A stretch of 64,000 nt of DNA from Phallus indusiatus (Eukaryota; Basidiomycota; Agaricomycetes; Phallales; Phallaceae): positions 682,001 through 746,000 of the forward strand of contig JAQFWX010000003.1 of NCBI GenBank assembly GCA_027605045.1, in the 5' to 3' direction. Below, one piece after another: positions 34,601-47,209 of the stretch. The stretch's first letter is position 1. Each line of letters starts with the position of its first letter. The notes beneath the pieces were generated by a model. The model did not search any database. It saw nothing but the letters and a program-made list of their open reading frames with translations, and was not told the origin of the DNA. A program made the position numbers and the translations under genes.

Positions 34601-36607
34601 TGAGGTCAGCCTAAAACTGGAGGGTCTGTCCGATGTGAGTTTGTCATGAGGGGGCACTGAATCTGCGTTCGGCGCTCCCGACCGGGCTGCAGTGGTATCC
34701 TTGATCTCCAAATTATTTTGATTGGGAGATAGCTGTTGGAATGCCCTGACCATGCCTCGAATCTGTTCTAATACCTGTGGCAGATCCCGGAAGTACGTGA
34801 AATAATAGGAGTCCACAGAATAAACGACTCCTTTGTCTATGACTTTGACTTCCAATAACTCGTTAAACCCCATTGTGGAGGCTTTATCGACGTCAATTAT
34901 TAACGAATAAGGTATAGCTATTTTCACGCATTCGCCCATGTTCTGAGCTTTGAAGATGACCTAGGGTGTGAGAAGTTGCAAAGTGTGGACTGTGAAAAGT
35001 AAGCATGGCGCGAACCTTTTGAATCGCTTTCATCCATTCATCTCTGTTTGAAGTAGAGTCCGCTAACAGGTTTATAACTCGATCCCGGGTTCGAAGTTCC
35101 AAGCCTTTCTCTCCAGATTTATCGCAACTAGCTATATACCGCAAATCCACCATTCCGCGAGGGAAGTAAGGATCCTAGAAGACATGATGAGTAAAGCACC
35201 ACAACTATCATCCACATCTCACAGAAGAGTTATACCAAGATAAGGCGTCATTTTTCAGAATAAACCAATATTTCGAAAGTCGCTTAGTTTTGCCACCCTT
35301 CCTCTGCAGCGAACCCGATTTGAGAATTTGCTCCTAAAACAGTGATAAGGTATTTGTCAAAGATAGCCAATTTAGAATACATACTTCCCGCGACGGTATA
35401 CGCGCAAAGAAGCAAAGGTAGGCATTGGTTAAATACACATATCCTTGAAGCACTGAGAGCCAATAACAGTCAGATAGACATATGCAATGGGAGAAATACC
35501 TACAAATGGATCGAAGCATCCAGCACGGTATTTCTAGACTGCGGATCAGGATTTTGTTAGAGATCCTTGAAATTTGACATACCTGCTATAACCTCCGAGA
35601 TATCATCCATTTCAAAAGTTTCACGAAGTCTTGTGGCCAAATCCATCCGATGCTGTGATATGAAGTTTGCGTAATTGTCATTGTGCGTCATGACATCGCG
35701 CGAAAGCTCATCATTCAATCGGTTTATTATTCCCTCTTTCGTCAGCCCTTCGATAGCAGCACGAACTGATCCGTCATTGGTATCTGCAACGATTGAACCA
35801 TTTTGCTGCGGTTGGATTTCTTCGAGGGATTTCGTTGTATTTTGTTCACTCGTGAATTGATTGATAGCATGTATAGGTTGCGGCATAGCTGTAGCCAATA
35901 CATGGGCTCCTTAAGAAATACGAACGAGAAGAAGAAATACATACATTCTTCATCTGTACCTGAAGATTCTTCTGAGTTATCTGCGTCGTCGGGTTCTTCT
36001 TCTTCCGCCCATGGTAATGCCTGTATTGCCTGTATTAAGGTTTGAGTGCCCGGATGCATCTAAAAAGAACCATGAGTGAAATTGACAAATTGTGTAACAT
36101 AACTCAATTTACAGAGCCGGTTCCTCTGAAATCTCCCAACAAGAGTTGATTTGGTGGCGCAGATGGATCCTCCGGAGAAGGAGGTCGTATGAAAGGCGAA
36201 TCCGTAATATTATGGGTGGCTAAATCCATCAAATGGCCTGTTCATTGGAATCAGTATCTATGTGGGATGATCAAAGTAACGAGCATGCATTCACCAGACT
36301 TCGGATCCCGAATGCTCTGTTCGTCTTTACCCTTTTTCGTGAGGCTGAAAAGGCGTTTACGAGTTTGAGACGGCCTTTGAATTTCTGATTTCGACAAACG
36401 TGAACTTTGTGCACTCAACGAAAACTTCTCCATTGTGCGTTTCACAATGCTACCAGACAAACGTGGCGGGGAACCTACGACTGGGGTTATCTCAGATGAT
36501 GATGAGGTTCCATCGCCGCTTGTTCCCCGGGGTGTGCTGGACGATGTCTCAATTGTGGTGTTCGAGTCGTGCGACAGGGAGGGTTGTTGTGGTGGCCTCG
36601 ACATCAC
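31679..36607 (-). CDS. ATG26: UDP-glucose:sterol 3-beta-glucosyltransferase (Atg26/Ugt51)
   Basis: From the start at 36607 ([15 protein letters not shown]) the protein has a disordered Ser/Pro N terminus. A split first GRAM domain follows ([20 protein letters not shown]), interrupted by a PH domain ([36 protein letters not shown]). After a Ser/Thr-rich linker comes a second GRAM domain ([20 protein letters not shown]). The GT28/GT1 catalytic part begins [20 protein letters not shown], contains VYIGFGSIV, and has the nucleotide-sugar site [16 protein letters not shown] with [15 protein letters not shown]. This order is diagnostic. The enzyme glucosylates ergosterol at membranes; its orthologue is needed for pexophagy in Komagataella. 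The protein is roughly 1,300-1,400 residues, a usual size. The C-terminal tail is Ser/Arg-rich and ends at 31679. It is divergent from the SUR7-like gene with 285 bases between. Confidence 0.93.
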
Positions 36608-36892
36608 CAGCTACTCATAAAGTCTTGTATGGGTGAACGTGAACGTAAGTAGTAGCAGAGCGTATAAAATGGAGGTCTTGCTGTGCGCGACGTGACGTTT
36701 GCTCTCCCCTAAGTCTAGTCTACAGGCGCTATTTTCCAAGGGCTGAGGCGACCCATAGCGGCGTTACGGGCTGGAGTGACGCGCTCCTCTGCGGCTCCCT
36801 GAGCCTCGAGGCCCTGTGTTTGCTTCAGCTCCTCCTTACCAAAAAGCATTCATAAATTAAAGATTGGTGTTGTCTTTGTCTCGTAAAAAAAT

Positions 36893-38060
36893 ATGAAGGG
36901 TCAAACTTGCATCCGAGGCGCTTCCTTCTTAACGTGCGTCCTTTTTCATTTCTGACCCATAGATCATTCTGAGAGTTTTCCCCCAGTTTCGTGGCTCTTT
37001 TGCTTCTCATTTTTGCGCATGTGAGATCTCGAGATTTTTGCTTATTTCTTCATTTTCCCTGAAAGTTGCTTAGATCGGTCAAATCAATGTCTCATCAACT
37101 CCACGACAAATATCCATGGTATGCCTCTTGCTCTGAGAATTTTCGATTACCTTGTAAACATTGACAGACAGGTGTCAGTAGACGTCTCTGCATTTGGGTT
37201 CGTAAATATGTGCACCGTTGTGTTTCCATTTTATACTCACCGCAAATTCCGGGGCAGAAACGCACTAGAAAACGCGACGGCAGATCCTATTCCTGGTCTT
37301 TATACCGACAATTCATCAGCACCTCTAGCTCAGCAAGCCGGCTTGCGTCTGTTCTACAAATGGGGGCTGTATAGCTATTGTGCCTACACGGACTCTTCAC
37401 ATGGCAAATGCGGAAACAATACGTTTGCTTTTCAGTTCGATCCTTTTGACTCAATCTTGGCGGACACCCCGATCAATTATTCAGTTGCGGTCAGAGCGTT
37501 GATATCGAGTGCTAACAAGACATTCAGCAATACGCCTTTCCTCCGTAGTTCCACTCGAGCGGCGTATTACCTCATATTTATAGGGACTATCTGTACGGCG
37601 TTGGCGTTATTCTCGTGAGAGTCTGTTAATCAATCGACCCTTGTCTTGAGATAACAGCTTTGTTCTAGTGGTATCCTTCAATCAACGATATCGTATATTT
37701 TGGCCTCCATATTCGCTTGCCTAGCAACGATTCTCCTTCTGGTTGGAGCAGCACTGTGGTCAGCATTGATTCACCAGACGCGAACCATCAACTCTGCTCA
37801 GGTATTATATTTCTTTATTCACTCGATTCAGATGAGCTCATGCGGCGTAATAATATTATTATAAGGTTAACTCTGGTGCACCGCTTGGTATAAACGTCAC
37901 ACCTGGTTCAGCTTTATGGCTAATCTGGGCTGCATTTATCATTTTATTTCTGTCCCTGCTGCCATATGTCGTCAGGTAATTGAAGGAATTTACTCAGTAT
38001 ATGTTGTACTAATTTTGACATGGTTTCAGCTGCCACACGTATCGAACACGGTTTGTATGA
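36893..38060 (+). CDS. SUR7/PalI family four-helix plasma-membrane protein
   Basis: ATG 36893 opens MKGQTCIRGASFLT, and a first intron joins FVALLLLIFAHIGQINVSST. Two further introns give QISMVSVDVSAFGNALENAT. The extracellular loop contains GLYTDNSSAPLAQQAGLR and the claudin-like signature YKWGLYSYCAYTDSSHGKC. Three more membrane helices follow: YYLIFIGTICTALALFSGIL, ILASIFACLATILLLVGAAL and ALWLIWAAFIILFLSLLPYV. The end at TGA 38058-38060 leaves a short basic tail. Seven short exons join in phase throughout. The family includes Sur7 (eisosome/MCC cortical protein) and PalI/Rim9 (ambient-pH signalling); the sequence alone does not separate them. The small size and short tail argue against a canonical PalI, which has a long cytosolic tail. 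Confidence 0.85.
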
Positions 38061-38548
38061 CCTTGAATGATGTACGATCTAACGGACAAATATCATGAAA
38101 GCAACTTATACCATTCTTTTGTATCGGCCTAGCGCCGTTGATTCCACATAAATGTTATAAGTAGAATGTAGGAAAAATCACGTCTGGTGCCCCATATTAT
38201 CGTTAAGCCATACTTTAACCATAATTACGTTGGCAGCCGAGAAGGACATGCGACTGCACAAGAATGAAATATTAATACCCGTCTCTCCTTAAGGCAAGCG
38301 CTATCATTATGTGAAGGTAGGGGCATCACTCGGAAAATGAGACCATAACCGCGAAACTCAATGCCGACCGGCATCCTCCTGCAGCCGTGAATACAGGCCC
38401 CCCCCGCTTAAGTGGTTAGCGTGGGCCAGCAAGCATCCTGTTTCAAATTTTCTTTAGGCGGTAGCGCCTATTCAACATTTCCTTCCCAACCTTGCTGTAA
38501 CCAAAATAAAAACCTCACATTCTTTCTTTTATTCACATTTTAAAGGCC
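38061..38548. promoter_or_regulatory. Intergenic region upstream of the GH72 gene
   Basis: These 488 bases have no coding frame of interest. They include a C8 run at about 38399-38407 and an AT-rich pyrimidine-rich stretch just before the GH72 ATG at 38549, as in strongly expressed fungal promoters. I see no repeat. Confidence 0.45.
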
Positions 38549-40594
38549 ATGCATCTTAACAAGTTGTATGCACTGGCTATTCTCCCTTTGGCTCATGCTC
38601 TCGATCCCATCGTTCGTCAGGGCAAGTACCTCTACAACAAGTCAGATGGTACTAGGTTTTCTGTGAGAGGAGTGGCATATCAGCAACAGGGTACACGTTT
38701 TTCATCCCCTTTGTTATACTGTCGAACATCGTATTGATATGATAATAACGTCGTACAGGTGCAGTTGCAAATGATCCCAATGATGAGTTTCCTGAGCCGG
38801 CCAGCTTCACAGGCAAGCTTTCGTCCTCAGATAACCTTGTGCAATTATAACGCCATTTCTTTCACTACCAAGATCCACTGGCCGATGGTGATGGCTGCAA
38901 GAGAGATCTTCAGTTCTTGCAAAAACTTGAACTCAATGCTGTTCGAACTTACTCCGTGGATCCTACCCTCAATCATGATACATGTATGAACTTGTTCAAT
39001 GAGGCTGGGATTTATGTCATGTAATTATTTTTTCTTTGCAACTGCTCGCATTGTTGCTAACATATGTTAGTCTCGATCTCTCGACACCTAACGTTTCAAT
39101 TAATCGCGCTGCCCCTGAATGGACGGTCACGGAATTGGACCAATATCTAGAAACGGTTACCGCGTTTCTTAATTATACCAATGTTCTTGCGTTCAACATT
39201 GGAAACGAAATCGTCGGTCAGCTAAATATAATTCCAAATGCTACGCAAGCCGCGCCTTACATTAAGGCCGCCGCTCGAGACATCAAAGCTTTTCTGAAAT
39301 CAAAAAATTCAAGTGCTTTAGGTTTGTTATGAATTTTTGAAAAAAAATTAAAAATTGGCGTACTAATGTTCCCTCATAGTTAGTTACACCTCAACAGATG
39401 GTCCGGATACTTGGCGAGTAAGTAACGGCACCCATGCTCAGGCAATCTTAATGACTGTTTCTAGATACCCCTCCTTGAATATTTATCTTGCGACTCAGAT
39501 GCGACCTCCATAGACCTCTTCGGCTTAAATAACTAGTACGTCGTGGGAGTAAAACTGTATCAACGAATTTCACCGTTTATCAATTTTCAGTGAATGGTGT
39601 GGAAATTCGAGCTTTGAAGCGTCATATGCAAACCTGGAGCAATCATTCTCTGTCTCCACGATTCCATTGGTTTTTAGTGAATTTGGTTGTGTTACCAGCC
39701 CGCCGCGTTTATGGACTGAAGTGGCTGCTTTGTATGGACCCCAGATGAATACCGAATGGAGCGGAGGGCTTGCATTTTCATATTTCCCAGCTGTTGGGGG
39801 TTATGGACTGATCGAACTTTCTGGAAATGATAACTCAACTGTGAATATTAATGATGACTTTACCCGTCTCCAGGCACAATATGGTAATGTGACCTTTGCA
39901 ACCACTCCTACACAAGCGGACGCTGGACAAGATGTATTCCCTTCTTGCCCTTCACCCACTCCTCCAATCTGGCTTCCTTCCACAAACTTACCGCCTACAC
40001 CTAATAACGGGGCATGCCAATGTTTGAACCAAAACGCATTTAGCTGCAAATTTATACAAACGAACAGTCCTCAGGAATCCGCAATTGTAGGGGAGTTGAT
40101 TAACGATGGTTGTTCATTATTGGGCGCACAAAACGGTAGCTGTGACGCTATAGGCGGATCGGGTATTAGTGGACAATATGGAGCCGTATCTTTCTGTGAT
40201 CCCAGTGAGTTATAACATATATCCTGCAGCGTCGCCATTACTTTGATATTAAAACTTGTGTCACCCAACAGTTACCAAACTTAACTACGTTTTCTCAGCG
40301 TTTTACGATGCTACAAATCGCAATCCTCAGTCTTGCGACTTTTCTGGAAACGCCACAATCGTTCCAAATGCCCCTTCTCCTTCGGCAGCCCAGGCTGCAG
40401 CAAGTTCTTGTCTGGCGAATCTAGCAAGTACATTTACCCCTACTTCTCCAGCCACAACATCTGGAAGCAATAGTCAAGGAAGTGGCGGCTCAGGAAAAAC
40501 AAATACCTCAGGAAGTGTGAAAACAGCTATAATGGGCATTTCACTGACATTGGTCGCTTTAATTGGTGGAGGAATTTGGACCCTTTTGATTTAG
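38549..40594 (+). CDS. GAS1: GPI-anchored beta-1,3-glucanosyltransferase, GH72 with X8/CBM43 module
   Basis: The N-terminal signal peptide MHLNKLYALAILPLAHALDP is followed by IVRQGKYLYN and RFSVRGVAYQQQGAVANDP. The GH72 core has FTDPLADGDGCKRDL, the catalytic acid/base in NVLAFNIGNEIVG and the nucleophile in PLVFSEFGCV. A cysteine-rich X8/CBM43 module (about 40010-40400) has the spacing CQCLNQNAFSC ... DGCSLLG ... GSCDAI ... FCD. A Ser/Gly-rich linker and a C-terminal hydrophobic GPI signal (VKTAIMGISLTLVALIGGGI) end the protein. It elongates and branches beta-1,3-glucan at the outer face of the plasma membrane. The intron at 38813-38872 begins GCAAGC, a GC-AG intron: the reading frame F-T-D-P-L-A requires it. 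The length, about 530 residues, is usual for the Gas1-like subfamily. Confidence 0.93.
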
Positions 40595-40767
40595 TTTTTA
40601 AAGTTGTGGACTCTCTTTTTCGAACAATGTTTTATTTTCTGTTCTGCACAATTGACTTTTGTAATAAAGCTTGTGTTATGGATTTCCTACTTTTTAAAGT
40701 CGGCACCGACTTCGGCAAACAATGAATACTATACTTGTGATTATGTGAGCAATTTCAAGTTCTGTTA

Positions 40768-42515
40768 ATGTCTTCGCCACCTCCTCGTCAATTCGAGCCT
40801 ACTAAGCAGGAGAGCTGGGACGCAGATCTTCCAGAAGAAAAGCCCAACATTACCGAAGAAGATAAGCTTCCTCAAGAAAATGAGTCCAGCAGCAGAAACC
40901 CTGGAAGACTTGACGAAGTTGAGAAGCCTCCGATGTCTAGATCAACCTCGCCTGCAACAAAGGATTTTGATCTAGGGGTGGTAGGGAGAAAACATGGTAC
41001 AATTTATCGTGAAAAACAAATAAATGTAATTTTCCAAATATGATTTTTCACACAAATACTGAAGTGGCCTCTAGCCACACAAAGTATACGTCGGTGGTTT
41101 GCCTGAACATACTCGCGAAGAAGATTTACAAAGTTGTTTCGGGAAAATTGGGCAGATTGTCTCAATAGAACTAAAGTATGTGAATGTGTGCGGTTTAATG
41201 TGAAGCTTTCTCAGTTGTGAAACAGGCTTGGATTTGGCTTTGTTGTGAGTCATGTCCCAAGTTGGAGCACGGATGAACAATACCATTGTACTCCCTTTTA
41301 GGAATTTGCGGATCGTCAGTCGGCCGAAGAGAGCGTGTCTAAATATAATGAGGGATATTTCATGGGAAATAAGATACGGGTTGAATTGTCCCATGGAGGG
41401 GGTAGGTCTGCTAGATTTACCGGCGACGCGAGTGCTTGCTTCAAATGTGGTCAAATGGGCCATTGGGCGAGGTGACCAGCCTTTTATATTTTTTGTCTCC
41501 GAGTCCCACACTTACCTACCTCAGAGAATGTCCCAACCATGTTGTTGCTCTGTAAGTTCTTACTGTAATCTCATACCATTTTTATCTAGTTACTTTATTT
41601 AGTAGGAACAGAAGGCCTGAAAACACTCTTATGGATAGAGTGACACACCCCCTTCCTCGGGACTTACCGCCCAGAGGTTACTCTCCTCCTCGCGGTGATT
41701 ATCGCCCTTCAAGAGAATCGCGTTATGCCTACCATGATTCCCAGCCGCCGCCTCGACCCCCATCCAGAGATCGCCAAGACTACAGACCGAGAGACTATCG
41801 CCCTACAACCCCCCCTCCAAGAGATTATAGAGACTACCCTGTTGTTGATAGACCGTCTCGTGACGTGGATGAGTACCGGCGGGACCCCCGTGGCTCTTAT
41901 CCTTCGCGATATGACACTCGTGGTGGATATTATCCCGAGGCCGATTATAATTCTCGACAGAATCATACATCCATGAGCGATTCGTATGATTCTCGCCCAT
42001 ACGATTCTCGGGCTTTTTACGACAGAAGACCAGTTCCGAGTGATCGCTACCCCCCTCCTTCATACGGTAGATCTAGGACCCCGCCTCGCAATGATTTTGA
42101 TAGGTTTCCTCCTCCCAGGTGACTCAATAATTCACCGACTTCTTCTGTTTAGTTCGTTTATAAACCGCATACAGGGACTATTCTGATTATCGTGGTAGAG
42201 CAACGACCCCGTCTCGATATCCTGAAAATGGGCGTGGTATAAATGATAACGCCCGTTATCGGTAGGTTTGATGTTTAGCTTGCGTTTCTAGGATTACATA
42301 TGCTCCTCAGACGACGTTCGTCTAGTCCGGGCCGACCTGCTTTGCCCTATGGTTCTGGAAGTTATTCTGCGCCGTTATATAACGCTGAGGGATATTCCTC
42401 GTCTGGTAATTTTCCCGATAGCTATTCTCCATCTGCCAATCGGTCAAGCACTCGCGACAGAGATTATCCATTACGTTCTGGTCGTAATAGTGGGAATCTT
42501 GTCCGGAGACCTTGA
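40768..42515 (+). CDS. SR-like RNA-binding protein with RRM, CCHC zinc knuckle and Arg/Ser/Tyr-rich tail
   Basis: An acidic Pro-rich N terminus (MSSPPPRQFEPTKQESWD) precedes an RRM assembled from three exons: HVYVGGLPEHTREEDLQSCF (RNP2), then LGFGFV|EFADRQSAEESVSK (RNP1). A zinc knuckle follows, CFKCGQMGHWAR|ECPN (C-x2-C-x4-H-x4-C). The rest is a low-complexity tail of SR, RD, RDY and PPR blocks (41650-42515) such as PPRGDYRPSRESRYAYHD. This order matches SRSF7/RSZ-type splicing factors, which bind pre-mRNA in the nucleus and are regulated by SR kinases. The tail has more RDY/PPR than pure RS dipeptides, so a divergent member is likely. Introns lie near 40996-41084, 41176-41224, 41246-41302 and 41471-41526, with others in the tail. 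The stop is TGA at 42513-42515. Confidence 0.8.
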
Positions 42516-43575
42516 TCTTCGCCGTACATTCAGCTTCAGTATAACTATATTCTTTGGAGGACTCTCCCGACTGTTTCTATTTGCCGGGGAGGTCAGAGAG
42601 GTCTATCTGTCTGTCTTTTGCGTGTCGCATGTCTGTCTCTCTGGACCTAGTGGCCCTCTTAGTTTCTACGTAACTTTCTTATGTGACTTGCTATGCTGCT
42701 CCACCTCTGAACGCGACTCTGATTGGATTCGCGATGAATAATGGCTGAGGTCTTCTCTTCTAAATGCAACATGAACTGCCGCAAAGGATACGCACTTTTT
42801 TTGGCTTGCCCCACTGATCAAAAAAGCCGTGACTTTCATCTTCTAGGTGCCTTGCAACTCAGCCCGTCGTCCTAGCAGTTCTGTTTTAACAGCGAAGTCG
42901 GGTTTGGGTTCATTCTCACCGCTCCTGCTAGATTACGTGGAAATTCGGGGGGCGTTTGTCGATTGATTTTGACAGCGCAAATGCACATTTGTAATACAAC
43001 GGTGCAGACTATGGTTGAGAGCCTATGTATAAAGCACTTTTTCATTGAAATATCATTTTTTTCTCTGTCGTATGCATTCATTATCTGCAAGGCTAAAATG
43101 CTTCAAAGATCGCTTTGGTGGGCTGGATCCTACTTCACTACGTACTCATTGGTAACAGATTTTGCACGGCTAAAAACCTTAGCATTAATAAACAACAGGT
43201 ATATAGCATACATCATACGCGCGCTATGAAGCAGAGGCTTTGCCACATAATCAGGGTTCATTTACATTTGAAACTTTAAACGCGGAATGTCTGAGTCGGA
43301 GCTATTGCTGGCACAGGGCAAAGAAAAGCAAGCTGAAAACGTGGGCTAGTTATACTATCGTGGTATAACTAATGTGTATAATCAATGTATAATCCACTTG
43401 GAACGAGTACTGATTCAGACCCTACATAATGATCGGTACTACGTAACATGCGACAGGTGACAAGCTGTAAGCACATGATGACTAAGCTTGTGACCATTTG
43501 AGTTGCAAAATCACATGAAACCTGCCCCAGTTCCGTCTCAGAATCAAATTAGAGGATTAACCCCAACCAACACCG
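42516..43575. other. Intergenic region, no gene recognised
   Basis: These 1,060 bases lie between the RNA-binding protein and the ABC transporter. Several open frames of 60-130 codons occur (the longest shadows the end of the RRM gene), but none has family features or coherent splice joins. The DNA is AT-rich with a pyrimidine-rich patch at about 42590-42720. I see no repeat or RNA gene. Confidence 0.45.
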
Positions 43576-46500
43576 ATGGATTCAGCAACTCTACGTAAAT
43601 ATGCACGACTATATGGTACACATCGCCACAACGCTCAAAAGATATTATACGTTGGCTTCGTTGCTTACTTTATAACATCCACATATCGCGGTTTTAATGC
43701 TATTTCAAAACCCTCAAGTCGTCGGAAACCGTCTATGTCACTTCCAGAGAAACAAGAAAGAGTAGCGGTAAGTCCTCGTCATTAATAAATTATTAAATCT
43801 CATAGCTGATACATTGTGATAGGTGGACGCTGTATTTTACTCAAGACTGTCCCGGATTCTACGTATAGTCATTCCAAGTCTACGATCAAAAGAGGCTGGA
43901 TTGCTTGCAATGCATTCGGCACTGTTAGTATCAAGAACTATTATTTCTTTGTATGTAGCAATACTGGATGGAAAGTAAGTTGAAACGTTTCTTTGGCTTC
44001 AACTCCAAGACATCTTACAGAATTGCTGCATTGCAGGATTGTCGCATCTCTTGTACGAGCACAGCCATTGGCTTTTTTGTGGAACATAATACGGTGGCTG
44101 TTATTAGCTGTACCCGCTACAGCTACTAACAGTTGGCTGTCATACATCCAGAACAAACTATCACTAGCATATAGGACTCGCCTTACCAAAGAATTAATGG
44201 TCAAGTACTTGGGAACAGAGGGTGATGTCGACAACGTTTTCTACAAGATGTGTAAGTTCCGATGCTTATTTGTAGTCTCTCATTATATCTCTCCTTTTCA
44301 GCTAATTTGGACGATCGGATAAAAAATGTTGACCAGTAAGTTTACTTTACGGTATAGGGAATATGAGTTTCATCATTTGCAGAATGTTGACCGTGGATAT
44401 ACAACGGTTTTCAAATCATCTTGCTGCTGTCTATTCGAACCTTGCCAAACCCATACTAGATGTGGCCATTTACAACTATCAGTTGTCCCGAAATGTTGGC
44501 ATGGAAGGTTTATTTTTAATTACGGTATCAATCCAAACTTCGGCAGCTCTGCGTTCGTGCTTTCATTCTCAATCTTGGCTCCAGGCTGAGCGAATATATT
44601 TATGATAGTAAGAGCTCTAACGCCTCCTTTTGGAGCTTATGCTGCTCAAGAAGCTGCGAGTTCGGGTGCTCTGCGGCATTCACATTCAACTTTCATGGAG
44701 TCTGCAGAAGAAGTGGCTTTTTTCTCTGGCGCAAAAACGGAAAGAATGCTGATTGAGCGGGACTATTTTGGATTAATTCATCATATCAACTATGTTTTGA
44801 AGATGCGACTTTGGCACGGGATCATTGAAGAAGGCATTATAAAGTACGTGCGTAAATTGCATTGTTGCCATCGGCTTTTTAACGTGTGTCTTCTTTTATT
44901 GAAAGGTGGTTATGGGGAAGCTTCGGAGTATGTATACGCCGCACTTATATGACGCATTGAACTAAACTCAAAGTAGTTGGGTATATGTGCTATCCCTGTA
45001 TTCTTTAACGTGCCTGGAGTGGACGTCAGCGATCTTGGGGGACGTACAGAAGGCAGGTGAACTTTTTTTAAGTATACCGCACATCCTAGAGTACTTCTGC
45101 AGGTTTTGTCACAAATCGTCGTCTTTTATTGTCTGCGTCAGATGCTGTCGGAAGGGTCATGTACTCTTATAAAGGTAAGAGAATTCCGTAGAACCGCTCT
45201 GGTTTATGTAACGTGAATAAATGCAGAGCTTTCCGAATTGGCTGGTTATACAGCTCGCGTCTCACTGCTCCTTGATACCATTACTGATGTTCGTGATGGC
45301 GTGTTTCACAAAACAACTATATCTGATTTACCTTCCGATCAATGTAAGTTACCAGTTGGTTACCATTCTCTTAATAACAAGTTTGATAATTTAGTGCGTT
45401 TAAACCGAGGACTTATAATAGAATCGGATGATATACAGTTTGAGAATGTCCCTATCATCACGCCAACCGGCGATGTGTTGGTGCGTAGCTTGAGCTTTCA
45501 CATCAAGGCCGGGGTACGAAACTTTCTTATGAATACTGGCTTACGTGCTAAAAGTGCATAGCAAAATCTTCTTATAGTTGGTCCAAATGGTTCGTTACAA
45601 TATCCACTTCGATTTCACTTTCATGACTTGAGCCCAGGTTGCGGTAAATCGTCGCTGTTTAGGATATTAGGTGGCCTGTGGCCTGTATATGGTGAAGACG
45701 ATTACTACAGCTCCTATCCACAGTCTTTTTGGCTAACCTACATTACAGGAGGTCTTGTTCGAAAACCTCCTGCATCCGATTTTATGTTGATCCCACAACG
45801 GCCCTATCTTTGCTTGGGAACATTGAGAGATCAGATCATTTACCCTCATTCGAAGCTAGAGATGGAACGTCGTGCGTATTGTATCCTATTGTTTAGAAAA
45901 AACTCTCAAGTTTTCCTTAGGTAATATAGCAGATGATGATTTGACTTCGATTTTAGCTGTCGTCAAGATGGATCATGTGGTAGAGCGAGAAGGAGGTTGG
46001 GACACAACACGAGACTGGCGGGATGCATTGAGCGGGGGCGATAAACAAAAGATTGCCTGGGCAAGGTTATTTTATCATCGACCAAAAGTATACTTTTCGA
46101 TTCTCCTCTTTTCGAGTGGTAGCGCTTAAGGTGCATTCGTAGTACGCTGTATTGGATGAAGCTACGTCCCATATACCCCAAGATCTAGAGATGGAGATGA
46201 TGAAACATGCCGCGTCCTTAGGCACATCTCTCCTCACCGTCTCTCATCGTCCTTCACTGTGGCAATACCACTCCCACATCCTCCAGTATGATGGTGCAGG
46301 CAAGTGCTTTCATCTTACAAGGTTTCCAGGTGCAATTGTCTTACTCTTGATACAGGCGGTTATGTCTTGTAAGCTTTAGTCACGAAAAACGCATCACAAT
46401 TTCATTTTATCTATTTAGTACAAAACTGGACGCTCAGCAGCGTTTGGCTCTACAAGAAGAGAAGCAAGCCCTCGAGACTAAACTTCTTGGAGTGTGCGTA

Positions 46501-46617
46501 ATTCCTATAGACGACAATATATATAACTAATTTTAATACAGCCCCAAAATCCGAGCTAGATTGGAAAGTTTGAGAAGTGCATTGGAAGAGCACCCAACTA
46601 GTCCTATGGTGTCTTGA
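43576..46617 (+). CDS. PXA2: Peroxisomal ABC half-transporter, ABCD/Pxa family
   Basis: The start at 43576 ([20 protein letters not shown]) leads to an N-terminal helix [15 protein letters not shown], then the ABC_membrane_2 region: [59 protein letters not shown] and the EAA-like loop [16 protein letters not shown]. The nucleotide-binding domain has Walker [22 protein letters not shown]-loop [17 protein letters not shown], signature [20 protein letters not shown], Walker [10 protein letters not shown] and switch histidine [12 protein letters not shown]. The half-size layout and motif wording fit ABCD proteins (Pxa1/Pxa2, ALDP), which import long-chain acyl-CoA into peroxisomes as dimers. The signature has Asp where LSGGE is usual. 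About 14 short introns occur. The C-terminal end is helical and stops at TGA 46615-46617. Pxa2 rather than Pxa1 is a guess. Confidence 0.85.
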
Positions 46618-47209
46618 GCAAATAGAACGTCATGAGAGCTGTTGTATTAGTGTTATATTATCGCCTTTTAGAAGAATCCGACCTATAAAATTCCACTGAG
46701 CGAATATTTAATAGAGCAATGGATAAACTGACCTAATTTCGATCGTGAATGAGTTTCTTTGACATAAACCTCCTCAGCATCGTCAATCACTAAATTCATG
46801 AACTCGTCGAATCCCTAGGAGACTATGATTGATGCTCTAGGTCAATGGATTATGAACGCACGGTTATAATGCCCTCTATACGCATATCGACATTGTCGTA
46901 TAGCCAAACTGAAATTTTATTCCGCTACTCTCGTGCTTAGTTTTGGAAAGATACCCAGCTGCAGTGTTTCATACCTGTTGGAGATTTTTGAAAATAACAT
47001 TGATGGGTTGGACCATCACACGTTGTTGTCGGCCAGACATGATGTGCCTACTTGGTGACTGACGAGTTGTAGAGAGATTGTTTTGTTTGGAATATGAAAC
47101 GCTTGAGAGGAACGGTGGCAACGCGTTTTCAAACCCAGCTGCGGTTGTACGGGTCGTGACACAGTCTATGGACTAAGTTTTCATTTGAGCCACCATATAC
47201 TATCCTATA
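46618..47209. promoter_or_regulatory. Intergenic region upstream of dynein
   Basis: These 592 bases have no coding frame of note. They could not hold the approximately 1,100-residue dynein tail that is missing from the next gene. They presumably carry the transporter terminator and the dynein promoter. Confidence 0.5.

Noticed and set aside
35080..35100. B-box-like GGGTTCGAAG string in the ATG26 region
   Set aside because: It is explained by the conserved PH-domain coding sequence ([10 protein letters not shown]) on the minus strand.
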